From positions 248,001-312,000 of the forward strand of contig JAWPHD010000232.1 in NCBI GenBank assembly GCA_037043455.1: 64,000 nt of DNA, written 5' to 3'. A program made the translations under genes and the position numbers. This document shows positions 29,201-44,200 of this stretch, piece by piece. The first letter of the stretch is position 1. Every line of letters starts with the position of its first letter. This DNA is from Cyrtodaria siliqua. Lineage: Eukaryota; Mollusca; Bivalvia; Adapedonta; Hiatellidae. The notes beneath the pieces are model-generated. The model searched no databases. It was not told where the DNA came from and was given only the letters and a program-made list of their open reading frames with translations.

Positions 29201-32200
29201 ATTGTCCGTAATCCGATAATTACATCTACTAAAACGCAACAAAGTCGTTGGTTACCGCAGGGCTTTATATGACAAAAAAAGCCCTGGTTACCGTAATCCA
29301 TTACGCCGATTATACTAACATTGTGTATTCACGGGAACCAGAGTTTATCATAAGTGAATCAGATGGGTAACGCGTGATCACCTGTACCACATGGCTAAAT
29401 CTGGTAAAGGTCACACGGCATGTCAAAGTGCATCCTCAGAAATAGTCGATACTCGCGGCAACTTCAAAGGATTATAAAAATAGAATAACACATTCTACCC
29501 ATGTTTATAATGTGTCAAAACTGCAGCCGAGGTGCGATATTGTTTGACCCAATTATCAATCATCAAATGTGTACCGGTAAGCATGTTTTCACAAGCATTA
29601 TTGAATAATTGCCATTTCAAAGTAGGGTGATTCTGCCTTTCTACGCCGTCTAAAATATATGTATTTCAAAATAAAGCAAAAACTTCATTAATTTTTTATA
29701 AAATATTAAATAAAATCCTATAAATATAAGAATAGAATAGAACTGTAACAATATTCCATGTACCAGTCTAATGTCTAAACAGCTGGAAGTCACGTGATAT
29801 TACGTCACGCGATATAAACAACAAAATGGAAGGACGATTTTTCACGCAATTTATTGAAGTTTTACAACAAACATGCACACATTTACAAACATTTACACAA
29901 AAACAAGCATCTTAATACACTTTATTCATTTTTAATTCGAATTAAGTCAATATATTAGTTATATGAAGCGAGTAATTTACGAAAAAAATGTGTATTATCG
30001 GTATTCACAATTTTCTGTCTCGACGTCTGTTCGTCGTCAAGGTTTTTCTTCCGAGATTTCGATTTTCTGCAAGAGAAAAAAAAGTTATTTTTATTGTTTC
30101 CTTATATTGTACGCACCCCCCTTTCGAGAACCGTAAAAGTGGTCAAAAAAGTGCGTACTATACAAGGTAAAATACGGTAGGCCCATTCTCCATATTTTAT
30201 CTTGATTTTCATTCCTGTTTGGCGCCAAATAACATCTCCTGTATTGATCCACCATAAAACCTACCGTAATTCATTTCATTTAAAAACTTTCTTTTTCTTA
30301 TAAAACTTATATTCTTATAAAATACACATCAAGAAATCAGGGAGAATGTAAGTATAATGAAAATGCTGTGATTACAGGATTTAGACTTATTTGCTCACGA
30401 AGTATTCAATAAACACAGGTGTTGTAAAATAACACATTTATACAACCACACCAATGTCAAGGTCATAATTCTATAAGGATGAAAACAAAATAGTGTTTCT
30501 TATAAAACTGTTTTTCTCCATGATTCTCCTATTTTACAGTGCTGGGTACTATACTGCATTTAATTGGACGAGTACTCAGCAGCCAAATACCAACCATCGT
30601 CTTGCCCATACATGGAACCTGTCTGTTGTTAAGTCCAATTGAATTTACATGTAGTATGGTACTCAACACTGTGGCAAACCCATTTATTTTTCTCTGACAG
30701 AGTATAAACAAATATGTATTGAAATATAAATATTTTTGTTTCTTTTTACAAGATGTTTTTTTTTTATATACATATATAAAGAGTTGTATGGAGTCCCATA
30801 CAGCTATGTTTGTTCTGCATTCTTTCGGCGGAAATAATACATCGTCATATTATTCCACTTGAACTGGCTGACTACAACAAAGTCACATTATAAACTCAAC
30901 TTACCCCTCAGCTGTATTAAACTCCTCTTCTTCAAATGCCTGAAAACATCAACAGTATCGTTAGAACATTTGGGAAGTGGGGTGGGGGTGTGGTGGGGAG
31001 TCAAGAAATCCTTATTGTTTTGTTAAATTTTCAAACATTTGAGACACTTAAATCAACTGTGGTTTTCACCAGTTCTGCAAAATAAAACAAAATTCATATG
31101 TAAATATATCTGCAAATATTTAGATTAGTTTTAATTGTGTTTTAGACTCTAAACGTGAATAACCAATAAGAAGCTGTGAGAACAATTAATGTTACATGAA
31201 GCTGATTCTGGGTTTGCACTTCTGTGACTACTGTGATGTCACAGCAAAAATAGCATTTAGTAAACATTTTCAAATTAATACAAGTGTTCACTGCCCTTAT
31301 TGCACAACTTTTATTTATATATATATTTCATTATGAATAAAATATTGTGTCAAGATGACCTACCAGAGCCAGTACATTCAAGAACTCCCGAGTGTCAAAC
31401 GCCAGGAGGGTACGTAGGAAAGGGTATACATGCTCGTCTGTCGAACAATTCCTTGTGTGCAGACATGTTAGGCAATCAAAAACCTGCAATTGTACAAATA
31501 GACAACATGTTATTCCAACATGAGGTATGTCTGTTTTTATCGGAATCAAAGTAGTCTTACCAAGGGTTGGAATGTCATCTTCACCACATACCCATAACTG
31601 ACTCTGTGCATTTAATATATCGATTTTGGCAGTAACCAGTAATGTCTGATATCCGAATTGTGACCTTGATCTTGTGGTCGCATGTTATCAGAAAAGTGAT
31701 CAAAAATGTTTTTGTACAACCTTAGTAATCAACAAATAAAATATGAAAGTAATTTGTGAAATCATTTTGAGAATATGAGTAAAAATATAACTTACATTTT
31801 ACTGAAAGCAGACCTAAACGCAAAACTTCCAAGAGTGTGATCTTGAGCAAAAAACGAAGGACGAGTGGACGGACAAAGCCAAAACAGTATACCCCCTGTG
31901 GGTACGCCCGACCAACCAGACAGCAGTTGATGTACACATACCTTACGTTTGACAGGTGACACCTGGTCCTCTGGTATATCCCCCAGTGGGTATGCCCGAC
32001 CAGCCAGACAGCAGCTGATGTACACCAGCAGCTTGTTACCCAACCTTATCTGGCCATCTGTAAAAGCAATCATAGTGTCATAAATTTGCTACACAAATTG
32101 CAAATGTGAGTTTTGAAATTAATAAAGGCCTATGTGGACACAGAGTTGTAAGTGCAGCCAAACCTGCTAATTTCACAGTCAAAAGTAAGTCACCTGTTTT

Positions 32201-35200
32201 CGGCAGTCACCTGTATAGAGCAGTCACCTGTATTTATCAGTCGACTATACTAATCAGTCACATGCTTTTTGCAATCACCTGTATTAAGAAGTTTCAAGTA
32301 TTAAACAGTCATTTGAATTAAGCATTCATCTGCATTTAGACGACCTACTAGTATTTAACAGTCAATACTATTAAGCAATCACATATATTCAGGGGTCACC
32401 GGCAGTACGAGGTAACGTTGTTTAAAACAAATAATAGTCGAGTACAAATGTGAGAAGTACAGATGAACCCTTGGAACAACTTTTTATCAAAGTTTAACTG
32501 CACATGCGTTTTTATATTTACCTGAGAGTTGTTTGCCAGTTTCCACGGCAGCCTTCAATGTAGACAACAACTCCTCCAGCGGTGTCGTGTAGTCCATCAT
32601 GCCCTTGTTGTAGACATAGATGATAGCGTCGTACAAACCATGACTCCAACACAACATGACAACCTGTGGAGAGGGAAGGTGAAGGTTGAATATTTCTAAA
32701 TATAGCAATTCCTGATCATGCCCCTTTCCAGGAGTGAACAGTTAGACTGAACTGTACCATGAAGCTAATTTATACCAAGATTTTACATGCCGGTAGTATG
32801 AAATATTGTGTTTTGTAAATTGTACGAAACATTAGTTGAGGTAAGTATTGTTCTGTGTTGTAAATTATATTTAATTTTGAGTTGAGCCCATATTGTGTTT
32901 TGTAAATTGTACGAAACATTAGTTGAGGTATGTATTGTTCTGTGTTGTAAATTATATTTAATTTTGAGTTGAGCCCATATTGTGTTTTGTAAATTGTATG
33001 AAACATTAGTTGAGGTATGTATTGTTCTGTGTTGTAAATTATATTTAATTTTGAGTTGAGCCCATATTGTGTTTTGTAAATTGTACGAAACATTAGTTGA
33101 GGTATGTATTGTTCTGTGTTGTAAATTATATTTAATTTTGAGTTGAGCCCATATTGTGTTTACGAATTGTTAGACGAGGCCTGTATTGTTCTGTGTTGTA
33201 AATTATATTTAATTTTGAGTTGAGCCCATATTGTGTTTTGTAAATTGTACGAAACATTAGTTGAGGTATGTATTGTTCTGTGTTGTAAATTATATTTAAT
33301 TTTGAGTTAAACCCATATTGTGTTTTGTAAATTGTACGAAACATTAGTTGAGGCCTGTATTGTTCTGTGTTGTAAATTATTTTTAACTTTGTGTAGAGCC
33401 CATATTGTGTTTACGAATTGTTTAATAGTTGAGGCCTGTATTGTTCTGTGTTGTAAATTATATTTAATTTTGAGTTGAGCCCATGTTGTTCTAGGTTGTA
33501 AATCATTTGAATCTTTAGCTGAACCCTGTGCTGTTCTATGGTACATGCACTTGGGATTAAGTGATCACAAGAATACTTGAAAATATATCCATGGATATAT
33601 CCAAGATGCTCCGTTGTGCATTTTGGATAGCAAGATATCAGAAGGAGCCATTGAATTTTTATTTTTTAGCAACAAGAAGCATCTGTAATTGTAAAAGGCC
33701 ATTGATGCCTTAAAAATGAAGGTGATGAAAAACCTAAACCAAAATCAATGAAGCGTAAAAGAAGGTGGACTGACCATCAAATATAGTATTTTGTATTAAT
33801 TCTGAGGTTTCAACTTTATGACATGAACTTTAATAAAGAATAAGTGCCACAAAAATAAACAGTTGTGTTATTTCTTTGAAAATAAATGAATGCAATTAAC
33901 AGAGGGATGTCAGAATGGATAGGTGGATAGAAAGATGGATGAATACATACATGATATTATCAATGGACAGAAAGATGGACGGTTACATACATGAGTATAT
34001 CGATGGATAGAAAGAAGGACGGATGCGTACATGATGTACATCGATGGATAGAAAGATGGACGGATACGTACATGATGTATATCGAGGGATAGAAAGATGG
34101 ACAAATACCTACTTGATGTATATCGATGGATAGAAAGAATGATGGATACTTACATGATGTATATCAGTGGATAGAAAGATGGGCGAATACTTACATAATG
34201 TATACCGTATTTTACCTTGTATAGTATGCAGATTTTTGACCACTTTTATGGTTTCCGAAAGTGGGGTGCGTACAATATAAGGAAACAATCAAAAGAACTT
34301 TTCTTTTTCTTGCAGAAAATCGATGTCTGGGAAGAAAAACCTTGACGACGAACAGACATCAAGACAGAAAATTGTGAATACCAATAATACACAATTTTTT
34401 CGTAATTTACTCGCTTCATATATGTAATATATTGACTTAATTCGAATTATAAATAAATAAAGTGTATTATGATGCTTGTTTTTGTATAAATGTTTGCATG
34501 TTTGTTGTAAAACATCAATAAATTGTGTGAAAAATCGTCCCTCTATTTTGTTGTTTATATCGCGTGACGTAATATCACGTGACTTCCAGCTGTTTAGACT
34601 GGTACATGTGGTATTGTTACAGTTCTATTCTATTCTAATATTTATAGGATTTTATTTAATATTTTATAAAAAATTAATGAAGTTTTTGCTTTATTTTGAA
34701 AGACATATATTTTAGACGGCGTAGAAAGGCAGAATCACCCTACTTTGAAACGGGCCAAACAAGATCGCACCTCGGTTGCAGTAAAGACACACTTTAAACA
34801 CGGGTAGAGTGGGTTATTCTATTTCTATAATCCTTTGAAGTTGCCGCAACTGAGGATGCACTTTGACACGTCGTGTGACCATTACCAGATTTATCCACGG
34901 GGTACAGGTAACTGATCACGCGTTACACTTATGATAAGCACTGGTTCCCATGAATACACAATGTTAGTATAATCGGCGTAATGGATTGCGGTAACCAACG
35001 ACTTTGTTATTTGTCTTAGTAGATGTAATTATCGGATTACGGACAATTATCTGCGGCATTATAATCGGCTCTTTGATGAGTTGATGAGATGATACAAGAT
35101 AGGTACTCCCCTGAAGATTGGCAATTAATGATTGATGTAATTATATTGTTCCTGTGTTATTTTCTTTTGTACGCTAATTTTCTCGATCGTGAATTTTTAA

Positions 35201-38200
35201 AAAAAATGTTTTTAACCTTTTATTTTCGTCGAATGATTCATCTAGGAAAACTAATATTTTGATGCGTATTATACATGGAAACAACTTTTTTACCCCAGTT
35301 TTGACCTCTGAGAAGGGGATGCGTACTATACACGGGTGCGTACTATACAAGGTAAAATACGGTAGATAGAAAGATGGACAGATACGAACATGATGTAAAT
35401 CGATGGATAGAAAGATGGACGGATAAGAACATGATGTATATCGATGGATAAAAGATGGACGGATATGTACATCATGTATATCGATGGATAAAAAGATGGA
35501 CAGTTACATACATGATGTATATCGATGGATAAAAAGATGGACAGTTACGTACATGATGTATATCGATGGATAAAAAGATGCACAGGTACGAACATGATGT
35601 ATATCGATGGATAAAACATGGACAGTTACGTACATGATGTATATCGAGGCTAGTAACGTCCATGTGTACAATACAGGCCTCCACACTTTCCAACATTGAT
35701 TTCTGCTCATAGTGCGTCACAAAATCCTTCATAACGATAGGGGGCATAACTCTTAGCTTATCATTGATAATATATGGCTCTAGACACTCTAAAAATGTTC
35801 CCATTGCTATAACGTCCATGCTGAATCTTTCATATAAACGTTCAAATAGAATGTCCCTGAAAGTATAAAATACAAACAAGAGAAGTCAGAGAACAGGGCA
35901 GATCAACTTTTCTTGTATGATAATCGAAGTCGAGATTATGGACTTGGTATAACCTGAGGAGAAAACGCGAGGCGTAAATTATCTGTTATTAAAAGAGAGA
36001 TAAAAGTCTGAATTTTGTAGAAGTATGTAAGACTTTAAATATTATGAAAAGATAAAGTTCAAGTTGACTGTGACCTTGACACTTTACAACCCTTTTCTAT
36101 GGAAGTTAAGTTTAAGCAATCTTTACCTTGAGGACCTAAAGGCCTACTTAACCCATGTAAATATTTCCTCAAAAGACAATGGCGGGGAAATGAGAGGTGT
36201 TTTCTATGGAGATCACTGTGACCTCGACCTTAAGAACTACAGGTGTTAATACACAGTTGATATATTTTGACATGCCTAGTTTGGTGCATTTTATGTCTTG
36301 GCTTGCACAAACAAGTGAAGCAATTTAACAATATTACTTACAGTCTGTCAAGATGAAGACAATAATCCACACAGACAGGAACAATGTTCTGTAAAATAAA
36401 TGTACAGAGATTTCAAACTAGTCTCCAGTGATTATAACATTACAATTGTGTCTGTAGAGATTATAAAACTATTGTGGAAGTCACTAAAAGACATGTTCCC
36501 ATATTATATGCTTTGCTCCTATCAGAAAAAATCATTCTTATTAGACTTAACAATGATTTATCCCTTAGGCCACAAAAAAATAATTACCTGGTTCTCAGGC
36601 CACTTTTTCTGAGAAGAGATGCGGGCGGGCGCATTTTTTTAAACAATTTTACAGTGGTCAACAGAGACGCGGGCGATTTCTTTTTTTATCCAAACTTTAA
36701 TTCCAATACATGTATTGATGCAAAATATCTCGAAATACATGTGCAATAACCAGTTGGATCAGCTCATCTCTATTGTCGATCATTACCTTATCATTTCTTC
36801 CCGACTTATGCTTCTTTTAATCACAATAAGTCCGTATATTTGTATTAGATCACGCATGAACTTCAATCGACTCGATGACACCGCCATTATTGCATATTGT
36901 TGTGAGACTGTCGATTAGACGCTTGTTCTGTAGCACCTACTAGTTCCAAGCGTCTCAAGCGTCTGACTCTCCTAGATTGGTACCCGTACGACTGCAACAC
37001 TCACAAGCTAGTGAGCAGAGTGGCAGATAGTCGGCCGCACACCAGTCTACCCACAAGGGGATTCCCCTGAGGTAGTTGCATGTAAAAACCGGAACGAAGT
37101 TGGATGCGGAACTTTTTTCTCGAAATTTCAGTAGCGCATTCCAATTTTTTATTTTATTACTTTTGAGATGAAATCGGCAATGCGGCACCAAAAAAAGACA
37201 TGCGGGCGGGCCTGAGAACCAGGTAATTATTTTTTTATGGCCTTATGTTTTTATTCGTTTCTGTTGATGCTTATGGTACTGACTTTCAAAATATTCAAGA
37301 AACATCCAGCCCTTCACAGATGATTCATCAGGGTTCCCACAAACATGAAATAAAATCCCCTCCACACCCACCACCCCGACTTTTCCTGACCAAGATTGAG
37401 ATTTCATTGACAATAAATTCAAATCAAAGTGACAAAAGTCTAAATCAATGACTGCACAGAAATGTTATAGCCATGGTTTTACAGCACATTTCCTGACTTT
37501 CCCCTGACCTTGAACATTCCCTGACCTTAAATTCCTGACTTTCCCCCCGACCTTGAACATTCTCTGACTTTTCCCCAACCTTGAAAGTCCCTGACTCCCC
37601 ACCCCTCCCAACTAAATCAATGACTGCACAGAAATGTTATAGCCATGGTTTTACAGCACATTTGCTGACTTTCCCCTGACCTTGAACATTCCCTGACCTT
37701 AACTTTTCTGACTTTTCCCCGACCTTGAACATTCCCTGACCTTGAACATTCTCTGACTTTTCCCTAACCTTGAACATGTCCTGACCTTTCCCTGATCTTG
37801 GAAATTTCCTGACCTTTCCCTGAACTTGAACATTCCCTGACTTTTACTACATACAACTTGTACAAATCTGCTACACTACCTGTTTTACAGCACATTCCCT
37901 GACTTTTCCCCGACCTTGAACATCCCCGGAGTATTGCCCCGACCCATGAGAACCCATGTTTACTACATACAACTTGTACAAATCTGCTACACTCCCTGTT
38001 CTACAGCACATTCCGTGACTTTTCCCCGACCTTGAACATCCCCGGAGTATTGCCCCGACCCATGAGAACCCATTTACTACATACAACTTGTACAAATCTG
38101 CTACACTACCTGTTTTACAGCACATTCCGTGACTTTTCCCCGACCTTGAACATCCCCGGAGTATTGCCCCGACCCATGAGAACCCATGTTTACTACATAC

Positions 38201-41200
38201 AACTTGTATGAATCTGCTACACTACCTGATAGTATTCTTCGAGCTCTTCAATCTTGCCTTTCTCCGGACACAGTTGTGTCATGGCCAGGTCCACATACTG
38301 GAACAGCAGGTCCAGCATCTACAACAGACAGAGAAAATAGTCTACTGTGTATGAGGTTATTCTGGCGCATTTGAAACATTCAATGTTTTTTAAAAAACAT
38401 AATGCGGGAAAAAGTATGTGTATATCGCTGTCTGGTTGATCCGTAACATCAGGACAGTGTTGTATATAAGGGCACTAATCAGCTTTTAGGAGACTGGGGC
38501 CAGGAACGGGAATTTTGCATTGCTTTTATATCAAAGGGAATTTCTAAGAAACACAAATTAGTGGGTTTTTTTATTATTTAAGTGGCAGCAAGAATGTACC
38601 ATTCCAAATGGCAAATATGCTGTTTTCCTGTATTCGAGTTTCTAATATTTCTAATAACAATTTTTTTTTTTTTGAAGGGACACTGTCCGTAAGTAAGCAG
38701 ATATTGAGCATTACCGAATAACTGTCTGATTTTTATTTGTATACATGAAAACATTAGCATAGACCCAGATAAGCCTGTAGTAATACATTCGTGAGTTTGA
38801 AAAAAAAGTTTTATTATTTGTAAATAATGTGGGACCCACATTATTTACAATTTCTGCTGATCACATGACATCCATTAGCGCATTAGCTTTTATATGTTGT
38901 AATCTCTTACGTAATACAACAGGGCCAGTTAGCTCAGTCGGTAGCTAGCTTGACTATCGCGACGATCGACTATTACTACCTGCAAGTGTAATTTTAAAAA
39001 GGTGTTACGACTTCAACCCCACAAACAACTCTTTTTGTTGGTACTACCGCTATTGAATTCCGTCAAACAAGCAGGGCCAAATGTGACCCCAGGGCTACAT
39101 TTAATATATGAGAGCTGTGCGCCTTGTGGTTTCAGAGAAGATGATTCTTTTAATTTTTCCCAATACAAGTAAAACATGTGACCCCTGGGGCAGGGCCAAA
39201 TGTGACCCCGGGGTCACCATTTGAATATACTTGGTAAAGGACCATAAGCTTATAGTAAATGCAAAATATTAAACCTCTGGCTCTTATAGTTTCAGAGAAG
39301 AAGATTTTATTTTTATTTTTTTCCTATGTAAAACTGTGACTCCTGGGACATTTAGGACAAGCCGTTTAGGAGGAGTAGCGCCGACAAGAAATTTAAAGAA
39401 AAAATGTCAAAGTGCCATAACTCCGTCATAAATCAGCAAACTGGAAAAAAAGCGCGATATGCACAACTAGACATCTTACCGATGCTTCCTGCCAAGTTTC
39501 GTCGAAATCCAACAAGGCGTTTAGGAGGAGTAACGCTGACAAGAAATTTAAAAAAAAAAGTCAGTTGGGCTGTAACTTCATCAAAAATCAATGAACTGGA
39601 AAACAAATGCAATAGGCACAGCAATGCTTCCTGCTAACACAGCATTAACACCAAAAAAAATAAAATAATAATAATGGATTAAGAAAATTAAAAAAATTAA
39701 AATAATATTCAAGAAATTTAAAAAAATAAATGTCAAGGTGCTGTTACTCCATCAAATATCAATGAACCGGGAAAAAAAATGCAATAGGCACAGCAATGCT
39801 TCCTGCTAACATGGCGTTAACACCAAAAAAAAAAAAAAAAATGGAATAAGATAATCAAAAAATAAAAATAATAATCAAGAAATTTAACAAGAGGTCAATG
39901 ACTTGAATTTCCGGCCGACCTGAAATTTGGCTAGGATCAATTAGACATCAAGAGCAACATTCCTGTGAAGTTTCATGAAAATCCGCCAAGTAGTTTCAAA
40001 GGAGTAGTCGCTACAAGTTTTTACTATATAACTCTATGTAAACAAAGATGGCCGCTGGCAGCAATGTTTAACGTTGAATCAAATCAATTTTTGACAAGGA
40101 CCAACATCATGTCATGCTGATCATTTTAGAAAAGGTCCCATATAAATATCACTTATTGTTTTCAAGAAGAAAATCCGCCAAGTAGTTTCAAAGGAGTAGT
40201 CGCTACAAGTTTTTACTATATAACTCTATGTAAACAAAGATGGCCGCTGGCAGCAATGTTTAACGTTGAATCAAATCAATTTTTGACAAGGACCAACATC
40301 ATGTCATGCTGATCATTTTAGAAAAGGTCCCATATAAATATCACTTATTGTTTTCAAGAAGAAGTCGCTACAAACTTGTATTTTGAAAATTTATTTTTAG
40401 CCGTGGCGGCCATCTTGAATTTCCGGCCGACCTGAAATTTTGCTAGGATCAATAAGACATCAAAAGCAACATTCCTGTGAAGTTTCATGAAAATCTGTCA
40501 AGTAGTTTCAGAGGAGTAGTCGCTACAAGTTTTCATTATATAACTCTATGTAAACAAAGATGGCCGCTGGCAGCCATGTTTAACGTTGAATCAAAACGAT
40601 TTTCGACAAGGACCAACATCATGTCATGCTGATCATTTTAGAAAAAGTCCCAATATCACTTATAGTTTTCAAGAAGTAGTCGCTACAAACTTGTTTTTTA
40701 AAAACCTATTTTTAGATTTGGTGGCCATCTTTTTGCAATATTTGCTAGGATCAACTAGACTTCATGGGCAACATTTCTGTAAAGTTTCATGAAAATCCAT
40801 TCAGTAGTTTCAGAGGAGTAGTCGCTACAAAAAAAAGTTTACGGACAGACAGACAGACGGACGCCGCACCACGGCATAAGCTCTGCTGATCTCTGATCAG
40901 TCGAGCCAAAAACAAAAAAAATGTCAAAGGCTGTAACTCCATCAAAAATCAATGAACCGGAAAAAAAAATGCAATAGGCACAGCAATGCTTCCTGCTAAC
41001 ATGGCGTTTACACCAAAACAAGAGGCCCAAGAGGGCCTGTGGACGCTCTACTGGCTAACACGGCTCTTATAACATCAATGAAGTGATTGACTGCCATTAA
41101 AAAAAAGCTTTTTAACTAAATCAAGGGCCATAACTAAAGAATCTGGTAAAGTTTGTTAAAGATCAGATGAAAATGAAGGCCCTACCGTATTAACGAGACA

Positions 41201-44200
41201 AAATATAGCATTTTAAACTAAATCAAGAGCCATAACTCCTCTGTTACTAGTCCGACTGGTCTAACATAGAGCTAAAAAAATTCGACATTTTTTTTTAATT
41301 AAAAATAGTAATTAAAAAAATTCGAAAAAAAAAAATTTAAAAAATTAAAAAAAAAAAATTATTCAAAAAATGATGTCCCCTTTTGACAAGTTTGGCAAAG
41401 ATCAGATGCAAAATGAAGGCCCTAACATATGAGGAGGCAAATTATAGCATTTTTAACAAAATCAAGGGCCATAACTCAACTGTTACTGGTTCAATCTGGT
41501 TGGTTTTCGTACTTGACCAAGCTTTCATAGACATTAACAATGTATTAAAGTTTGGTAAAGATCGGATGATAAATCTCAACGAGGCAAAATATATCATTCT
41601 GAACTAAATCAAGGGCCATAACTTCGCTGTTACTGGTCCGATCTGAATGGTTTTCAAACTTGTCCGCGCTTTCATTGATATTAACAATCTGATAAAGTTT
41701 GGTGAAGATCGGATGAACAATGAAGCCCCTATCGTTTTAACGAGGCAAAATATAGGATTTTTAACTAAATCAAGGGCCTTAACTCTGCTGTTACTGGTCC
41801 AATATGGCTGGTTTTCGAACATGTCCGAGCTTTTATTGATATTAACAATCTGATAAAGTTTGGTAAAGATCGGATGAACAATGAAGCCCCTATAGTCTTA
41901 ACGAGGCAAAATATGGCATTTAACTAAATCAAGGGCCATAACTCATCCGAGCTTTCATTGATATTAACAACCTGTTAAAGTATGGTAAACATCGGATGAA
42001 AAATGAAGGCCCTATCGTCTTAACGAGACAAAAGTTAACGCCGACGACGGACGACGGACGGACGACGGACAAGTCGGCATCCCATAAGCTCTGCTGTTAT
42101 TGGCCCTATTGTCTCAACGAGGCAAAATACAGCAGTATAGCATTTTTAACTAAATCAAGGGCCATAACTCCGCTGTTATTGGTCCGATCTGGCTGGTTTT
42201 CGAACTTGTGCGAGCTTTCATTGGTATTAACAATCTGGTAAAGTTTGGGAAAGATCAGATGAAAAATGAAGAGCTAAAAATCATCAGCTCCAAAAAGTAG
42301 GTCAAGGTCATACATGGAATCCAGGCATCCAAAAATAAGATGCAATAACGAAGACACAACTACGTCAAAATAGAATATGTTTTCTTCCAAAGATTAAGCT
42401 ATAAATTAGGTTTAAAACATCTAGTGCATAATTCTAGTTCATGAGAAAGTGATATAAATGTAACAATTAAAGTTATCTGCACTTTGCTTGGATGGTAAAG
42501 GACACATCCACATTTGCTTTGTCATGTTGCAATGTACCACTCAAGATACAACTATAAGCAAAGTTTGAAAGGTCTTAGTGCATACAGTTTGTGAAAAAGT
42601 GACCTAAACGCCAAAGTTGAAGGTAAAAATTATAAGGTTATCTGCCCTTGCTGGGAGGGTCAAGGTCACTTCCACATTTGCTTTGTCACGTTGCGATGTA
42701 CCACTCAAGATACAACTATAAGCAAAGTTTTAAAGGTCTAGTCATACAGTTTGTGAAAAAGTGACCTAAACGCAAAAGTTGAACCTAAAAATTATTAAGT
42801 TATCTGCCCTTTGCTTGGAGGGTCAAGGTACCTTCCACATTTGCTTCGTCACGTTGCGATGTACCACCCATGATACAACTATAAGCAAAGTTTGAAAGGT
42901 CTAGTGCATACAGTTTGTGAAAAAGTGACCTTAACGCAAAAGTTGAACCTAAAAATTAGTAAGTTATCTGCCCTTTGCTTGGAGGGTCAAGGTCACTTCC
43001 ACATTTGCTTTGTCACGTTGCGATGTACCACCCATGATACAACTATAAGCAAAGTTTGAAAGGTCTAGTGCATACAGTTTGTGAGAAAATGACCTAAACG
43101 CAAAACTTGAATGTTGACGCCGCCGCCGCCGGAAAAGCAACACCTATGTCTCTTTTTTCTTCAAAAAGGCGAGACAAAAATGGAACGTACGGAAGTACAG
43201 ACGTACGGACGGACAAGGTTAGCACTATATGCCCGCACCACTTTCGTACCATAAAAAAATATTGTCATTTTAAAAACTAGAAGGGTGTTCCATGGAACAC
43301 TTGTGTAGCCGGTCATGTGCATATTTCACAAAGGGTAATCTGACTAAAGTTTGAAGACAGATGGTGCATTCCTTCACGAATTATGTAGCAGATTTTTTAA
43401 AGTGTTAAAGCTTACGAAAAGGGGCACAACTCTGCATTGGATAATTGATAAGGATGAACTGTATAGTTTCATGACCATAAATCAATATTTTGCCAAGTTA
43501 TGAGCTAGGTTAGATTGCAGGTTTAAGTTTTATGAAAGGGCCATAACTCTGCCAAAATGAAAGTCAATAGTAACTGTTATTAGACATGTCAGACATTGAA
43601 TAAAGGATATATAAGAATTGTATAGTTTTCTGACCATAGCAGGGCTCCGGAAATATGGTTGCCCGACGCCCCGGGCAAGTGGAATTTGGGTGCGGGCAGG
43701 TGTCCTTCGCAAATCTGGTTGTCCGACACTTGCCCGACTGGACGTTTCCGTTTTAGACAAAAAATCAAACGAAAACTCGGCTTATCATAAAGTGTGCCGA
43801 TTACGAACCCATCGCTTTCGCCGCGAGCGGAAATTAAGAAATCCCTCCCACTTTGACAGTTTGTCAAAACCTGTTTGGCCGAGGAAAGTTTGAGGTGCCA
43901 ATCAAAAATGTCCATGCGCCGATAGCATTAATAATATTCTTCTCCCTATTTATACTAAAGTGTGTCCTCTACTAACATGATAAGACCATCCCAAAAATTA
44001 ATCCAATTATAATCAAATTAATCCAATTATAATCGATAAAACGTAACCATTGTAAAGTTTGTAGACTTCTGTTATGCATTTTTTTACGCGTAACATAAAT
44101 CATATGTTTAGCCGAACTTTCGAATTATGTTTGAAGAGTATAACCGCACCAAGATTTTATGCAACGCATATTGTGTATTGACGCTGAATGTTATCGGAAA

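Noticed and set aside
29988..30170. Short frames inside the CCGTATTTTACC element as a transposase
   Set aside because: They are short, unlike any transposase known to me, and not kept in the second copy at 34205-35362.
31722..31937. Additional VPS8 exon carrying VYINCCLVGRAYPQG
   Set aside because: Exons 14 and 15 already join in phase and match the family. The copy lacks an acceptor and duplicates residues already coded.
32770..33344. 29-residue repeat frame on the minus strand in intron 12
   Set aside because: The 87-bp period is divisible by three, so openness is automatic. The VPS8 frame is complete without it.
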